A stretch of DNA of 64,000 bases from NCBI GenBank assembly GCA_003255025.1, contig QANY01013209.1, positions 620,001 to 684,000 on the forward strand. Reading direction: 5' to 3'. This document shows positions 1 through 8,995 of the stretch, piece by piece. Origin of the DNA: Datisca glomerata. Lineage: Eukaryota > Streptophyta > Magnoliopsida > Cucurbitales > Datiscaceae. Within the stretch, counting starts at the first letter, position 1, and every line of letters starts with the position of its first letter. The notes beneath the pieces are model-generated. The model searched no databases. It was not told the origin of the DNA and worked only from the letters and a program-made list of their open reading frames with translations. A program made the position numbers and the translations under genes.

Positions 1-1188
1 GAACATTGCACAAGTTAATAACCTCATTGGATAATACAAAATGCTCAAAGAAGTCTGTAACAAATTTAAAAATATCTTCTTTCATTAGCCCATAAAATTG
101 TTTAAAGAAAGAGGAATTATACCTATCTGGCCCAGGTGCTTTGAAGTCTCCAATATCTTCGATGGCCCGATCTATCTCCCATTTTCAACACTCCTCTCCA
201 ATTGGGCCGCCTCTTCTTGCTGAAGCTTTTTGTCAACATACTTCAATGAAGCATCAAAATCCTTTGGCTCAGTGGACCTGAACAGCAGCTTTAAATAATT
301 TTGGGCTTCATTCTTTATGCCTTCATGAGAAGTAATCCAATTACCCAAATTGTCCATCAGCCCGTGAATCTTGTTCTGCCTCCTACGACCCATCCTTAAC
401 CTTTTCATGAATTTTTTTTGTATTTGTATCCCCGTTCACTAGCCATTCCGTTAAAGCCTGCCCAAGCTTAGATTCGAGCTCCTTAATATTCTCCATGCCC
501 CCGTTTTCAGCTGAACGTGAGTATAGAGTACTTAATTTGGACTCTAAATCACATGCTAATTTTTCCCCTCCATTGCAAGAGTACCTTTTTTTACTTGCTT
601 AAGCTTGCCAGAAATTGAAACGGTTTCCCGCGTATTCCTGAGCACACTTCCCACTGTCATTTTACATTCTCCAAATTCCGCCCAACGCCATTCGTACTAG
701 AAAATACGCCTTCATTTGCTAAACTTTTTATTCATCTCCACCAATAAAACAACATGATCAAAACCACTGTATGGACCACTATATGGAATATGTTCTGGTT
801 TACAATCAGGAAACATATCCAGCCATAAAAAGTATAGTTTAGAAAGTCTAGATAATGTGCCTTTAAATAGATTTTATTGTTCCTGACGAGTAACATCATT
901 AGAACTAGCATACACACTGAAATGACTTATTCAATATTGAATCCTTAATCATAACTTTAATAAAAAATCTGATTTTTTACTGATAAGAACACAATCATAT
1001 TCATCGTTCCAAATCAGAGCCAGCCCACCACTAATACAATTTGGATTAATAGATAAGCAAAAATCTATACCTAGTGTGACCCTTACCACATCCAACCGAT
1101 TAGCTCCATTTATAGTCTTGCTCAGAATGACTACATCTGGGGAGTGAAGTTGACACATCTTCTTAAGTGAATAGATTGTCAGGTAGGG
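1..1188 (-). pseudogene. L1-type LINE ORF2 fragment (endonuclease to start of reverse transcriptase)
   Basis: Reading leftwards from 1188, the first residues (LKKMCQLHSPDVVILSKT, then GGLALIWN) match the start of the endonuclease/exonuclease/phosphatase domain of plant L1-like LINEs. A later block (SSNDVTRQEQ-stop-NLF near 840-920) is the endonuclease middle with a Trp codon replaced by a stop. Next come YSGFDHVVLLVEMN, the linker, a stretch with GLMDNLGNWITSHEGIK (about 300-400), and KAPGPDRY (about 120-150), which is the start of the LINE reverse transcriptase. The RT continues beyond base 1. Several frameshifts and stops are present, so this is a dead copy. The reading frame ends abruptly at about 1188, where unrelated repeat begins. 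It lies on the same strand as, and in the right order behind, the ORF1 fragment at 6012-7205, so the two may be one split element. Confidence 0.85.
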
Positions 1189-1355
1189 GTGTAATCGGTT
1201 TGGTTCGGCTTGATTTAAGTAATTCTTTTAAACCAAATCATAAATTAGGTTTTTTACTTACTAAAATCGAAAGAAACCGTCATTGGTGTATAAACCGAGC
1301 TGAACCGAACCGTGAAAAATGGTTCGATTTGGTGCGGTTTAGCGGTTTGTTCTAA
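1189..1355. repeat. Degenerate CGGTTYGGTT-rich repeat
   Basis: The stretch holds scattered variants of ATCGGTTTGGTTCGGCTTGA, GAACCGAACCGTG and GTGCGGTTTAGCGGTT in both orientations. It abuts the broken edge of the LINE at 1188. A 62-aa open frame here is only a by-product of the low-complexity sequence. The family is not identified. Confidence 0.5.
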
Positions 1356-1831
1356 ACTCTGAGAAAACACAATTTCTTTTCCTCTTGCAGTACCTAGAAA
1401 GAGAAAACAGTGAAGTAATTAAAAAAAGAGATGAAAGCGGATGGAATCAGAGTAGATAAAATGTATGAACTTAAAATGGGGGAACATCTTCAAGGAAAAA
1501 ATAGGGAACTAAGAATAGAAGCTAAAAATTCATCAACTTAATCTCATATTCAAGCTTTAAGCAAAGAAATTGGTAATACACAACGTGTCACAAAAAAATG
1601 GTAGATCCAGCTTATATAATTACAAAAGAAATTAAACAAACTAAAAAAGAACTTAAATCAATGGGCATTAATGCTCCGTAGCTTCTGGAGAGACAAAAAA
1701 ATCCTACAGTAAGAGATCTGGGTGAAGGAGAAGAAACCAAGACGACAAGACCTAACTTCGCGAAAATAAATGGCTAAGCCGAAGGGTTAGAGGCAGAGCA
1801 GCAGAGCCCCTACGACGACAATGGAAAACCA
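1356..1831. other. Unassigned stretch between LINE edge and composite repeat
   Basis: It reads on the plus strand as a lysine- and glutamate-rich, coding-like sequence with several stops (about 1390-1790) and then a short GC-richer part with GACGAC motifs. I do not recognise a family, and no intact ORF, RNA gene or repeat structure is visible. It may be the left part of the composite repeat that starts clearly at about 1832. Confidence 0.3.
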
Positions 1832-2359
1832 CGACGATGCACGACACATGTCAACTTTTAGAGGGCATAACTCTTAACTCAGGTTGAACCACGTGGCCCG
1901 TAAGATATCCAATCGAAACTTATCCAGAGATCTACATGGTTGGTTAGTTTTGGGTCTAAAAATAATGTTTTAAGTAAGTTTGGAGGCCCGGAAGCTATTT
2001 AGGTCTTAATTTTAGATTTTTTTCGTAATTCTCATCTCTTTTAATTTTTAGGGTTTTTTCTATACTTATAAATTAAAACGTAAATATGTTGTTTTCCAAA
2101 TTTTATGGGGTAATAATTTATAAAATTAAAAGTTAAAATTTCAAATTTTGATATTCAATTTCAAACTTTTAGTGGATATATTTGATTTATGGATAAAATC
2201 TGACCTTAAAGGTTATACGTGTTCGTTAAACCGATAAATAGAATTTACTGACCATCATAACATCACAAAAGCACAATAACATTATCAATGATAAGTTTTA
2301 ACGAGTTTATGAATAAGTGTTTAATTGTATCGATAATCTTTAATAAATCCGATCTAATT

Positions 2360-3335
2360 TCACATAATAAGTGCGTAGGACAAGCACGACAATCCACTCT
2401 TGTCAAAATCTTTAACAACACATTTTTTAGTCTTCTTATCCAAGTTCACCCTAAAACAAGCATGACAATCCATTCTTGTCAAGCCTCTTGGTTCTCGCAT
2501 GTTGTCCTCTCTGCCCATATATTTTTTCTTTCGAGTTCCTTCTTTTGAGCAAACACATCTCCGTAGCACAGTTTCTCCCTCTCTGCTCTTGCGTTTATCA
2601 TCTTTTCGTACACTGAACCCACATCGGCTGCGTATGTATAGTAGAAATGTTTGGCCTCTTGTAGTGTATCAAAATTTTCACCAATAACATCATCGTTACG
2701 CAAGTTTGCTAATGTGGATGAACCCGGTCGCGTACTCGTCTCACCCGGGTTTATGGATACTTCATGATGACTCATCTTTGAAGATTCTTAATCTTATAAA
2801 AAAAATTATAGAAAACTAAACATCAGGATGTTGGGTCTTTGAATATGCTTAATCTTAGAAAAAACTAAAGAAAATTAAACGAACATTACCTTTTCGATGT
2901 AGCCGATCACTTAGTTGGAGATGAAAATTGGATAATCCAAACAAAGAAAATGAAGGAGCAAATTGGATAATCCCTATTAAGCATAAAAAAACCTAGTTGA
3001 AAAAATATTTATAGTTTGGGACCAAGAAAATATTAATACTCCCTATTAATCTTGCAAGGGATGCGTTCAATGTGAGATTGCAAGTTTGACTCGTGTGTTG
3101 CAACCGATTTGGTGAGGTTTTGATGGATTTCGGGCTATGAAGAGAGAGATGTAGATGAAGATGAAGAAGAAGGAGAATAGGGTTTGATTCGAAGAAATGA
3201 AGTGTTGAGAGAGAGGGGGAAGGGTTGGGGATCGATTTTTTAAGGGAATAAGGAGGAATGGGTTTTTCAATGTTGGGGTTATTTTGATAAGAAATAAGGT
3301 TCGATTTTAAAATTAATTTCATACGGATCAATTAA
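2360..3335 (-). pseudogene. FAR1/FRS-type gene fragment: leader, intron and FAR1 domain
   Basis: On the minus strand a CT-rich leader (about 3335-3090) typical of plant 5' UTRs leads through AT-rich DNA, probably a leader intron, to an ATG at 2775. The protein starts MSHHEVSINPGETSTR and then has FDTLQEAKHFYYTYAADVG, the beginning of the FAR1 DNA-binding domain (a WRKY-GCM1 type zinc-finger fold derived from Mutator-like transposases). After a frameshift at about 2570-2600 the same domain continues in another frame with RRCVCSKEG, REPRGLTR, CHACFRVNLD and CVVKDFDKSG. The match stops at about 2390, before the His-containing end of the domain and before any MULE transposase domain. It is a broken 5' piece of an FRS-like gene, not a working transcription factor. 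It sits inside composite repeat copy 1 and is absent from copy 2. Confidence 0.75.
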
Positions 3336-4195
3336 TTAAAACATAAAAGGTTATTTTCCAAAAATTATGAGCTTATATTATAAAATAAAAAGGTTAAATT
3401 CTAAATTTTAATATTTAGTTTCAAACTTTTTAGCGGATATGCTCGATTTAACAGTAGAATCCGATTTTAAGTGTTATACATGTTCGTCAAACTGATAAAT
3501 AAGATTTATCAACCATGATAACATCACGACATATAATTATATTTGGTGAAAACCTGTCTCGTTCGATACTTGTCACAAAAGCACAACAACATTATCAATG
3601 ACAACTTTTATCGAGTTTATGATTAAGTGTTCAATTGTTTTGAGAATTCATAATTAATCCAATCTAATTAACATAGTAAGTAAGTATCATGAATGTTTGT
3701 ATTGAACTAACGAGTTTTTTCTATTTTTTATTAATGATTTTTCCGGTGTACCGCAAATAATTATAAAAATATCAATTTAAAGGAAAAATGTGAAGAATGT
3801 GCGATTAGAGTCATATAATGGTGATTAGGAGCAAAAAAGTGGTGATTGGGAGGGAGACTGTCAATTGCCTATTTCAATATGGCGTTTGGAGACCAAAACA
3901 GGCGATTGGAGGCAATAGACTAGCAATTGGAGGCAAAAAACTGGCAATTGGCTTCAACAATAGCGATTAGCACCTTCAAGATGACGTTTATGTGCAAAAA
4001 ATAGGCATTTGGGGCATGTTGGTGGCGTTTGGGCCCCAAACGCCATGGTAACAGACGTTTGGCGTAGGTCAACTTTTGGAGGACATAACTTTTGACTCGA
4101 GTGGAATCACATGGCCCGTAAGATTTCAAATCGAAACTTATTTAGAGATCTACATGCTTGACAAGTTTTGGGTCCAAAAAATACTGCTTATTCAA

Positions 4196-4690
4196 GTGTA
4201 AAATCAATCATTCTTGGAGGGGTTCACCAAAATATTTTACGTATAAAATCAATCATTCTTAGACGAGTTCACCAAAATATTTCACGTACAAAATCAATTA
4301 TTCTTGGAGGGGTTCATCAAAATATTTCACGTACAAAATCAATCATTCTTGGAGGGGTTCACTAAAACATTTCACATACAAAATCAATCATTCTTCGAGG
4401 AGTTCATCAAAATATTTCACATACAAAATCAATAATACTTGGAGGGGTTCACCAAAATATTCCACGTACAAAATCAATCATTCTTCGAGGAGTTCACTAA
4501 AATATTTCACATACAAAATCAATAATTCTTGGAGGGGTTTACCAAAATATTTCACGTACAAAATCAATCATTCTTAAAGGGGTTCACCAAAATATTTCAC
4601 GTGCAAAATCAATCACTCTTCGAGGAGTTCACCAAAATATTTCATGTACACAATTAATCATTCTTCGAGGTGTTCTTCTAAAATGTAGTG
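4196..4690. repeat. Array A of copy 1: 45-bp tandem repeat, 11 units
   Basis: Units start every 45 bases (4196, 4241, 4286 and so on to 4646) with no length change. Each starts GTACAAAATCAATCATTCTT and ends GGTTCACCAAAATATTTCAC. Because 45 is a multiple of three, a frame of 15-residue repeats stays open, which is a by-product. The last unit decays into AAATGTAGTGGGGAAA. Confidence 0.9.
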
Positions 4691-4879
4691 GGGAAAGATT
4701 ATTTTACTTTATACTTGTTGTAAAATGACAAAATCGCTGAAAAAACAACAAAACCGCCAAAAAAGGGAAAAATGCTAGGAACAGTCGCTATTAGGACCAA
4801 AACCGTTGGTAATGGGCCCAAATCTGCTGGTATTGAGCCCAAAACCATCGGTATTAGTTAGAGAAACCGCCGGATTGAT
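4691..4879. other. Spacer between the two arrays of copy 1
   Basis: This central spacer contains TACTTGTTGTAAAATGA and repeated short motifs of the type CCAAAACCGTTGGTAATGGG. The same motifs occur, with extra sequence, in the longer spacer of copy 2 (47294-47690). No ORF is seen. Confidence 0.6.
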
Positions 4880-5945
4880 TGGTGAACCCTAATACGTAAT
4901 TGGTGAACTCCACTACGTAATTGGTGAACCCCTCCAAAAATTATTCTTTTTGTACATATTTGGTGAATTTTACTACGTAATTAGTGAACCCCTCCAAAAA
5001 TTATTCTTTTCTACATATTTGATGAACCCCACTACGTAATTGGTGAACCCCTCCAAAAATTATTCTTTTTGTACTTATTTGGTGAATCTCACTACATAAT
5101 TGGTGAACCCCTCTAAGAGTTATTCTTTTCTACATATTTGGTGAATCCCACTACGTATTAGGTGAACCCGACTACGTAATTGATGAACTCCACTACGTAA
5201 TTGATGAACTCCACTACGTAATTGGTGAACCCCTCCAAGAATTATTTTTAAACATATTTGGTGTACCCCACTACGTAATTGGTGAACTCTTCTAAGAATT
5301 ATTCTTTTGTACGTATTTGGTGACCCCACTACGTAATTGGTGAACTCTTTCAAAAATTATTTTTTTGTACGTATTTGGTGAACCCCACTACGTAATTGGT
5401 GAACCCCTCTAAGAATTATTCTTTTCTACGTATTTGGTGAACCAACTACGTAATTTGTGAACCCCACTACCGAATTGGTGAACTCCTCTAATAATTATTC
5501 TTTCCTACGTATTTGATGAACTCTACTACGTGATTGGTGAACCTCACTACGTGATTGGTGAACCCCACTACGTGATTGGTAAACTCCTCTAAGAATTATT
5601 ATTTTCTACGTATTTGGTGAACCCTACTATGTGATTGGTGAACCCCACTATATAATTGGTGAACCCCTCCAGAAATTATTATCTTGTACGTATTTGGTGA
5701 ACCTCACTACGTAATTGGTCACCCCACTACGTAATTGGCGAACCTCATTACGCAATTGGTGAACCCTTCTAAGAATTATTCTCTTCTTCGTATTTGGTGA
5801 ATCACACTACGTAATTGGTGAACCCCACTATGTAATTGGTGATCCGCATTACGTAATTGGTGAACCCCTCAAAAAATTATTCCTTTTGTACGTATTTAAT
5901 GAATGTTATTACGTAATTGGTGAACCTCAATACGTATTTGGTGAA
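4880..5945. repeat. Array B of copy 1: mixed 21/38-bp repeats
   Basis: The array is built of a 21-base unit (GGTGAACCCCACTACGTAAT plus T) and a 38-base unit that starts GGTGAACCCCTCCAAGAATT and ends TTTTGTACGTATTT, in irregular alternation. The 38-base unit is close to the reverse complement of the array A unit, so A and B could pair into a long imperfect stem. Confidence 0.9.
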
Positions 5946-6011
5946 AAAAAACCTCCTATCTGTTAAACTTTGTATGGCCCAAATTGCTCCAAATATAATT
6001 TAAGTACCACA

Positions 6012-7205
6012 ATAGCGCACCATATACCACAATAGCCCATCATAAAGTTTTCCTCACCTCCAGCAAAGAATCTCCTATTGTTTCTCCCTCATTCCCAAAC
6101 GTACACCCCTCCATAACTGCTCTACTCGAGATATCCTCCTTATCCATTACCGACGACTTCAAAATCTCCGGAAATAACACCACTGCTTCATCATTCTCTG
6201 TGATCTCCGTAACTGAATCTGGTTCGACTTCGCGGCCATCTCTCCGGAAAGATCCGACAACATCGTCGTCCCTAGAAACGGAACACCCTCTCTCCGATTA
6301 TAGCACTCATCGGCGAGGGAGATCCCATCCAGTTATTCTGCATCTCAACTTCTTGTTCCTCCATCGTAGACACCCGAAGCTTTCCAACCTCCTCAATTGA
6401 CTTGTTCCCCTTTGGTCTGGCTTCTAGGGTAAAATCTCCCCTAAGGCTGTTTTCCCCAGTCTTTTCAGAATTAATTTTTTTTATTCTTTCTTTTCCGACG
6501 AAAACCATCGTCTATCATCTGAATTATCTCTCCACCTACCAGCCCTTCCACCTCTGAACCGATTATTGCCGCCTCTAAAATCAGAAAAACTAGATCTATT
6601 TGAGAAAGCCTTCCACAAAATGAATAATGAAGCTTTTATACTATTATCATACTTCCCTTCTTTATCTCCTTTCTTCAATGCATTCTCCCCATCCACACAA
6701 ATAGTATCTGAATGGACAATCCGGCCACAGAATCGTGGGAGCCTTTCATACTTGAAGCAACACCAGTGCCGACGTCCATCAAAATTAATGATTGAACCTC
6801 TATGAAGAGGTTTCTTTAAATTTATTTCCAGATATATCTTTTCAATTCAAAACCTTTTTGGAGAAGCTAACATCCGTCTCCCTCACTCTTCTAACTTTGC
6901 CACCCAAAAGAGCTCCAACCGTACTATTTTCTACATTCAATGGGCAACCAAGGGCCATTGCCAACAACATAATGCATAACAGTCTTCGTTTTGAAAAAAA
7001 TCTGGAAACGATCCTTGTCTACCTCCACGAAACGAATATCTTCATTAACATTTCACGCAATAGAGAGCTCCCCTCAAACCAAGAAGATTATATTTTCTCG
7101 TCTGTCTCCTCCTCCGTCAAATTCCAATTATCCAGCTTTCGCATACGGTCTTGATCAATATGACCATAGCTGGAACCAATGATCTCTTCGCCATCCATAG
7201 CTACG
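6012..7205 (-). pseudogene. L1-type LINE ORF1 fragment (DUF4283 and CCHC knuckle region)
   Basis: The minus-strand frame begins at an ATG near 7199 (MDGEEIIGSS) and has VDKDRFQIFFKTKTVMHYVV and NGPWLP, the pattern of the DUF4283 nucleic-acid-binding domain in ORF1 of plant L1 elements. It continues with KYERLPRFCGRIVHSDTIC, the zinc-knuckle region in which the usual second Cys and its neighbours are missing, so the knuckle is broken. A Gly/Arg-rich part (RGGNNRFRGGRAGRW) and an acidic C-terminal part follow to about 6043 (SLLEVRKTL-stop). Several frameshifts and stops interrupt it. It presumably encoded the RNA-binding ORF1 protein of a LINE. The matching ORF2 lies at 1-1188 beyond the composite repeat. 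Confidence 0.75.
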
Positions 7206-8399
7206 TAACACACTTTTGATGAAGAAACGTTTTCAAACCCTAGATGAAACTAGAGAACTCTAGGTTTAAGGGACAACTCCTTCCACTCTAGTAAAAGGAA
7301 GACACCTCACGAGAGAAAAATCCAGTAACTAGTTTTCTTCCAAATTCATATCATACTTTGAAGAAGAAAAAAATGATTTTAAGACCCAATTTTTTTCAAA
7401 TAAATTTAACATCTTTTGAAAAAAAATACTAAATTACTCATTTTATTCAAATAAATTTCTATTGAATTTAGTGACTATTAGTCAATGTTTAGTTAAAATG
7501 TCTATTACATTCTAACAAGTTTTAATCTAAATGCCATTGCTAGACTATGATCTAGTAGAAAAGTTTCGCTAGATCATAATCTAACAAAAGATAACTTCAT
7601 CTTTTTTTTTTAAAAATGTCATATTTCATTAAACATTAAATAATAATCATAATTCATTTGTTTTCTTTCTCAAGAGTTTTCCACCACAAATTTTCATGAA
7701 AAATTGGTATTTAACCAAAAAAATGTGCTTCTCGTTAAAATGGATTTGAAAAATACACCCCCGTAATTTAACCTTAACAACACTCATTGCCAACACCCTT
7801 CCAAACCCCAACGTCAATTCTCATATTTGTCCTTATAAGTATAATATCAAATTTGACTCATCTTGTCCAATAAAACGTCATTGTAGTACTAAACCTTAAG
7901 TACTCATCTTGTCCAAATAGGAGGTAATTTTCAATAAATCTGGTCCATCCGTTTCTACAATGGACGGCCTAGATTGCCTCATTTTCCCTTTTTATTTTTT
8001 CTAACAACTTTTTACTTTTTTCTTTTCTCTTTCCTTTTCGTTTTTCTCTCCCGTTGTCCCATATGGTCCATTCGTTTTCAAAATGGAGCCGAGAAGGAAC
8101 AAATCCGTCTATTATTTTCAAAACATGAGATGATTGTATCCCTCAAATGGCTCTTTTGAACTATCTCCTTCCTCTCTAATTTTCTTCAATTTTCATCTTT
8201 CTTATCATGGCTTCTTCAAGTCTCAACATTCTATCTTATTCGTCATTGAAGATCTCATCTAAATGATACTCATGTTATTTATTTTTTCATCTATTTTGAG
8301 TTTTCATTCGTCTTATTTTGTTTCTTAAGTCGATATCAAGACATGAGATAAAGTAGAAGAAACTTTTCAGCATTTCTAAAATGTGATGCCTTCAATAAT
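7206..8399. other. Gene-free AT-rich DNA
   Basis: 7206-7370 is probably the leader of the LINE ORF1. The rest is AT-rich with poly-T runs, for example at 7593-7612. I see no gene, RNA or structured repeat. Confidence 0.5.
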
Positions 8400-8995
8400 T
8401 GTCTACTTGAAGTGCTTGTGTAGTAAACAATGTTGATGACTACATAAAGAACTCAAGAAGCTAACAATGTGGTTGAAACCCTAACTATTTGGTGACTTCA
8501 ATTACATAGTTGAAGATTTCAAGTATGATTGTTGACAAGTTCATAAGAATAGTCATACTCGAAGTCTTCAATTAAGCTTAAATATCAAACTTGAAGACTT
8601 CAAGTATGTATTTTTAGACTTCAAAAATGTTGTAAACCTGAGAAGTTGACAAGTCTAGAAAGTCATCAACACTTGAAGACTCCAAAGTACTTTAAGTCTT
8701 CAACTATAAATGACTCTCTAGACTTGTCAACTTCTCATTTTCACATGTATACTTAAAGTTTTTAAGTTTGATATTTAAGTATACTTAAAGTCTTCAAGCA
8801 TGAATGGCGCTCTTCAGACTTGTTAACTTCTCAGGTATACTAGAGGTCTTCAAGTATGGATGATTTTCTACATATGTCAACTTCTCAGTTTCATAGTCAT
8901 ACTTGAAGAAACTGAGATATTAACTTATTTATAACAACTTCTCAATTTCATAGGCACACTTGTTGTCTTAAATTTCTGATCTTAACTTATTTGTT
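8400..8995. repeat. Degenerate tandem repeat with ACTTGAAGACTTCAAGTAT motif
   Basis: Variants of CTTGAAGACTTCAAGTATG and CTAGACTTGTCAACTTCTCA alternate in both orientations over about 600 bases. The core motif is itself a palindrome. Units are too diverged for a fixed period to be given by eye. No ORF is present. Confidence 0.6.

Larger units (their letters stand above)
1832..6011. mobile_element. Composite repeat with inverted minisatellite arrays, copy 1
   Basis: This is assembled from modules that recur at 45260-48357. Module M1 (1850-1940 and again 4071-4160) holds GGCCCGTAAGAT and AGAGATCTACATG; module M2 (2245-2395 and 3503-3770) holds AACATTATCAATGA and CGAGTTTATGA. GC-richer GGCGTTTGG motifs (3820-4060) are followed by array A (4196-4690), a spacer, array B (4880-5945) and a right flank with TTTGTATGGCC and TAAGTACCACA, which pairs with TTTGTGTGGCC and TAAGTGCCACA at the end of the second copy. 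Arrays A and B are related as reverse complements, giving a fold-back layout. No transposase gene is seen. A FAR1-like gene fragment lies between the duplicated link/M2 segments (2090-2395 and 3350-3690). Exact termini and target duplication were not found. Confidence 0.6.

Noticed and set aside
1380..1800. Pararetrovirus-like or gag-like lysine-rich coding stretch
   Set aside because: There is no recognisable motif and stops are frequent. Composition alone is not evidence.
2479..2775. Complete small FAR1-domain protein
   Set aside because: The domain continues in another frame and stops before its end, so it is a frameshifted fragment and not a complete short gene.
4168..4365. ORF of 15-residue repeats (KSIILGGVHQN type)
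   Set aside because: It is the translation of the 45-bp satellite. No start context or domain is present, and the equivalent frame in copy 2 reads a different peptide.
4196..5945. CRISPR-like regular repeats
   Set aside because: The units are contiguous with no unique spacers, and the genome is eukaryotic. This is a minisatellite.
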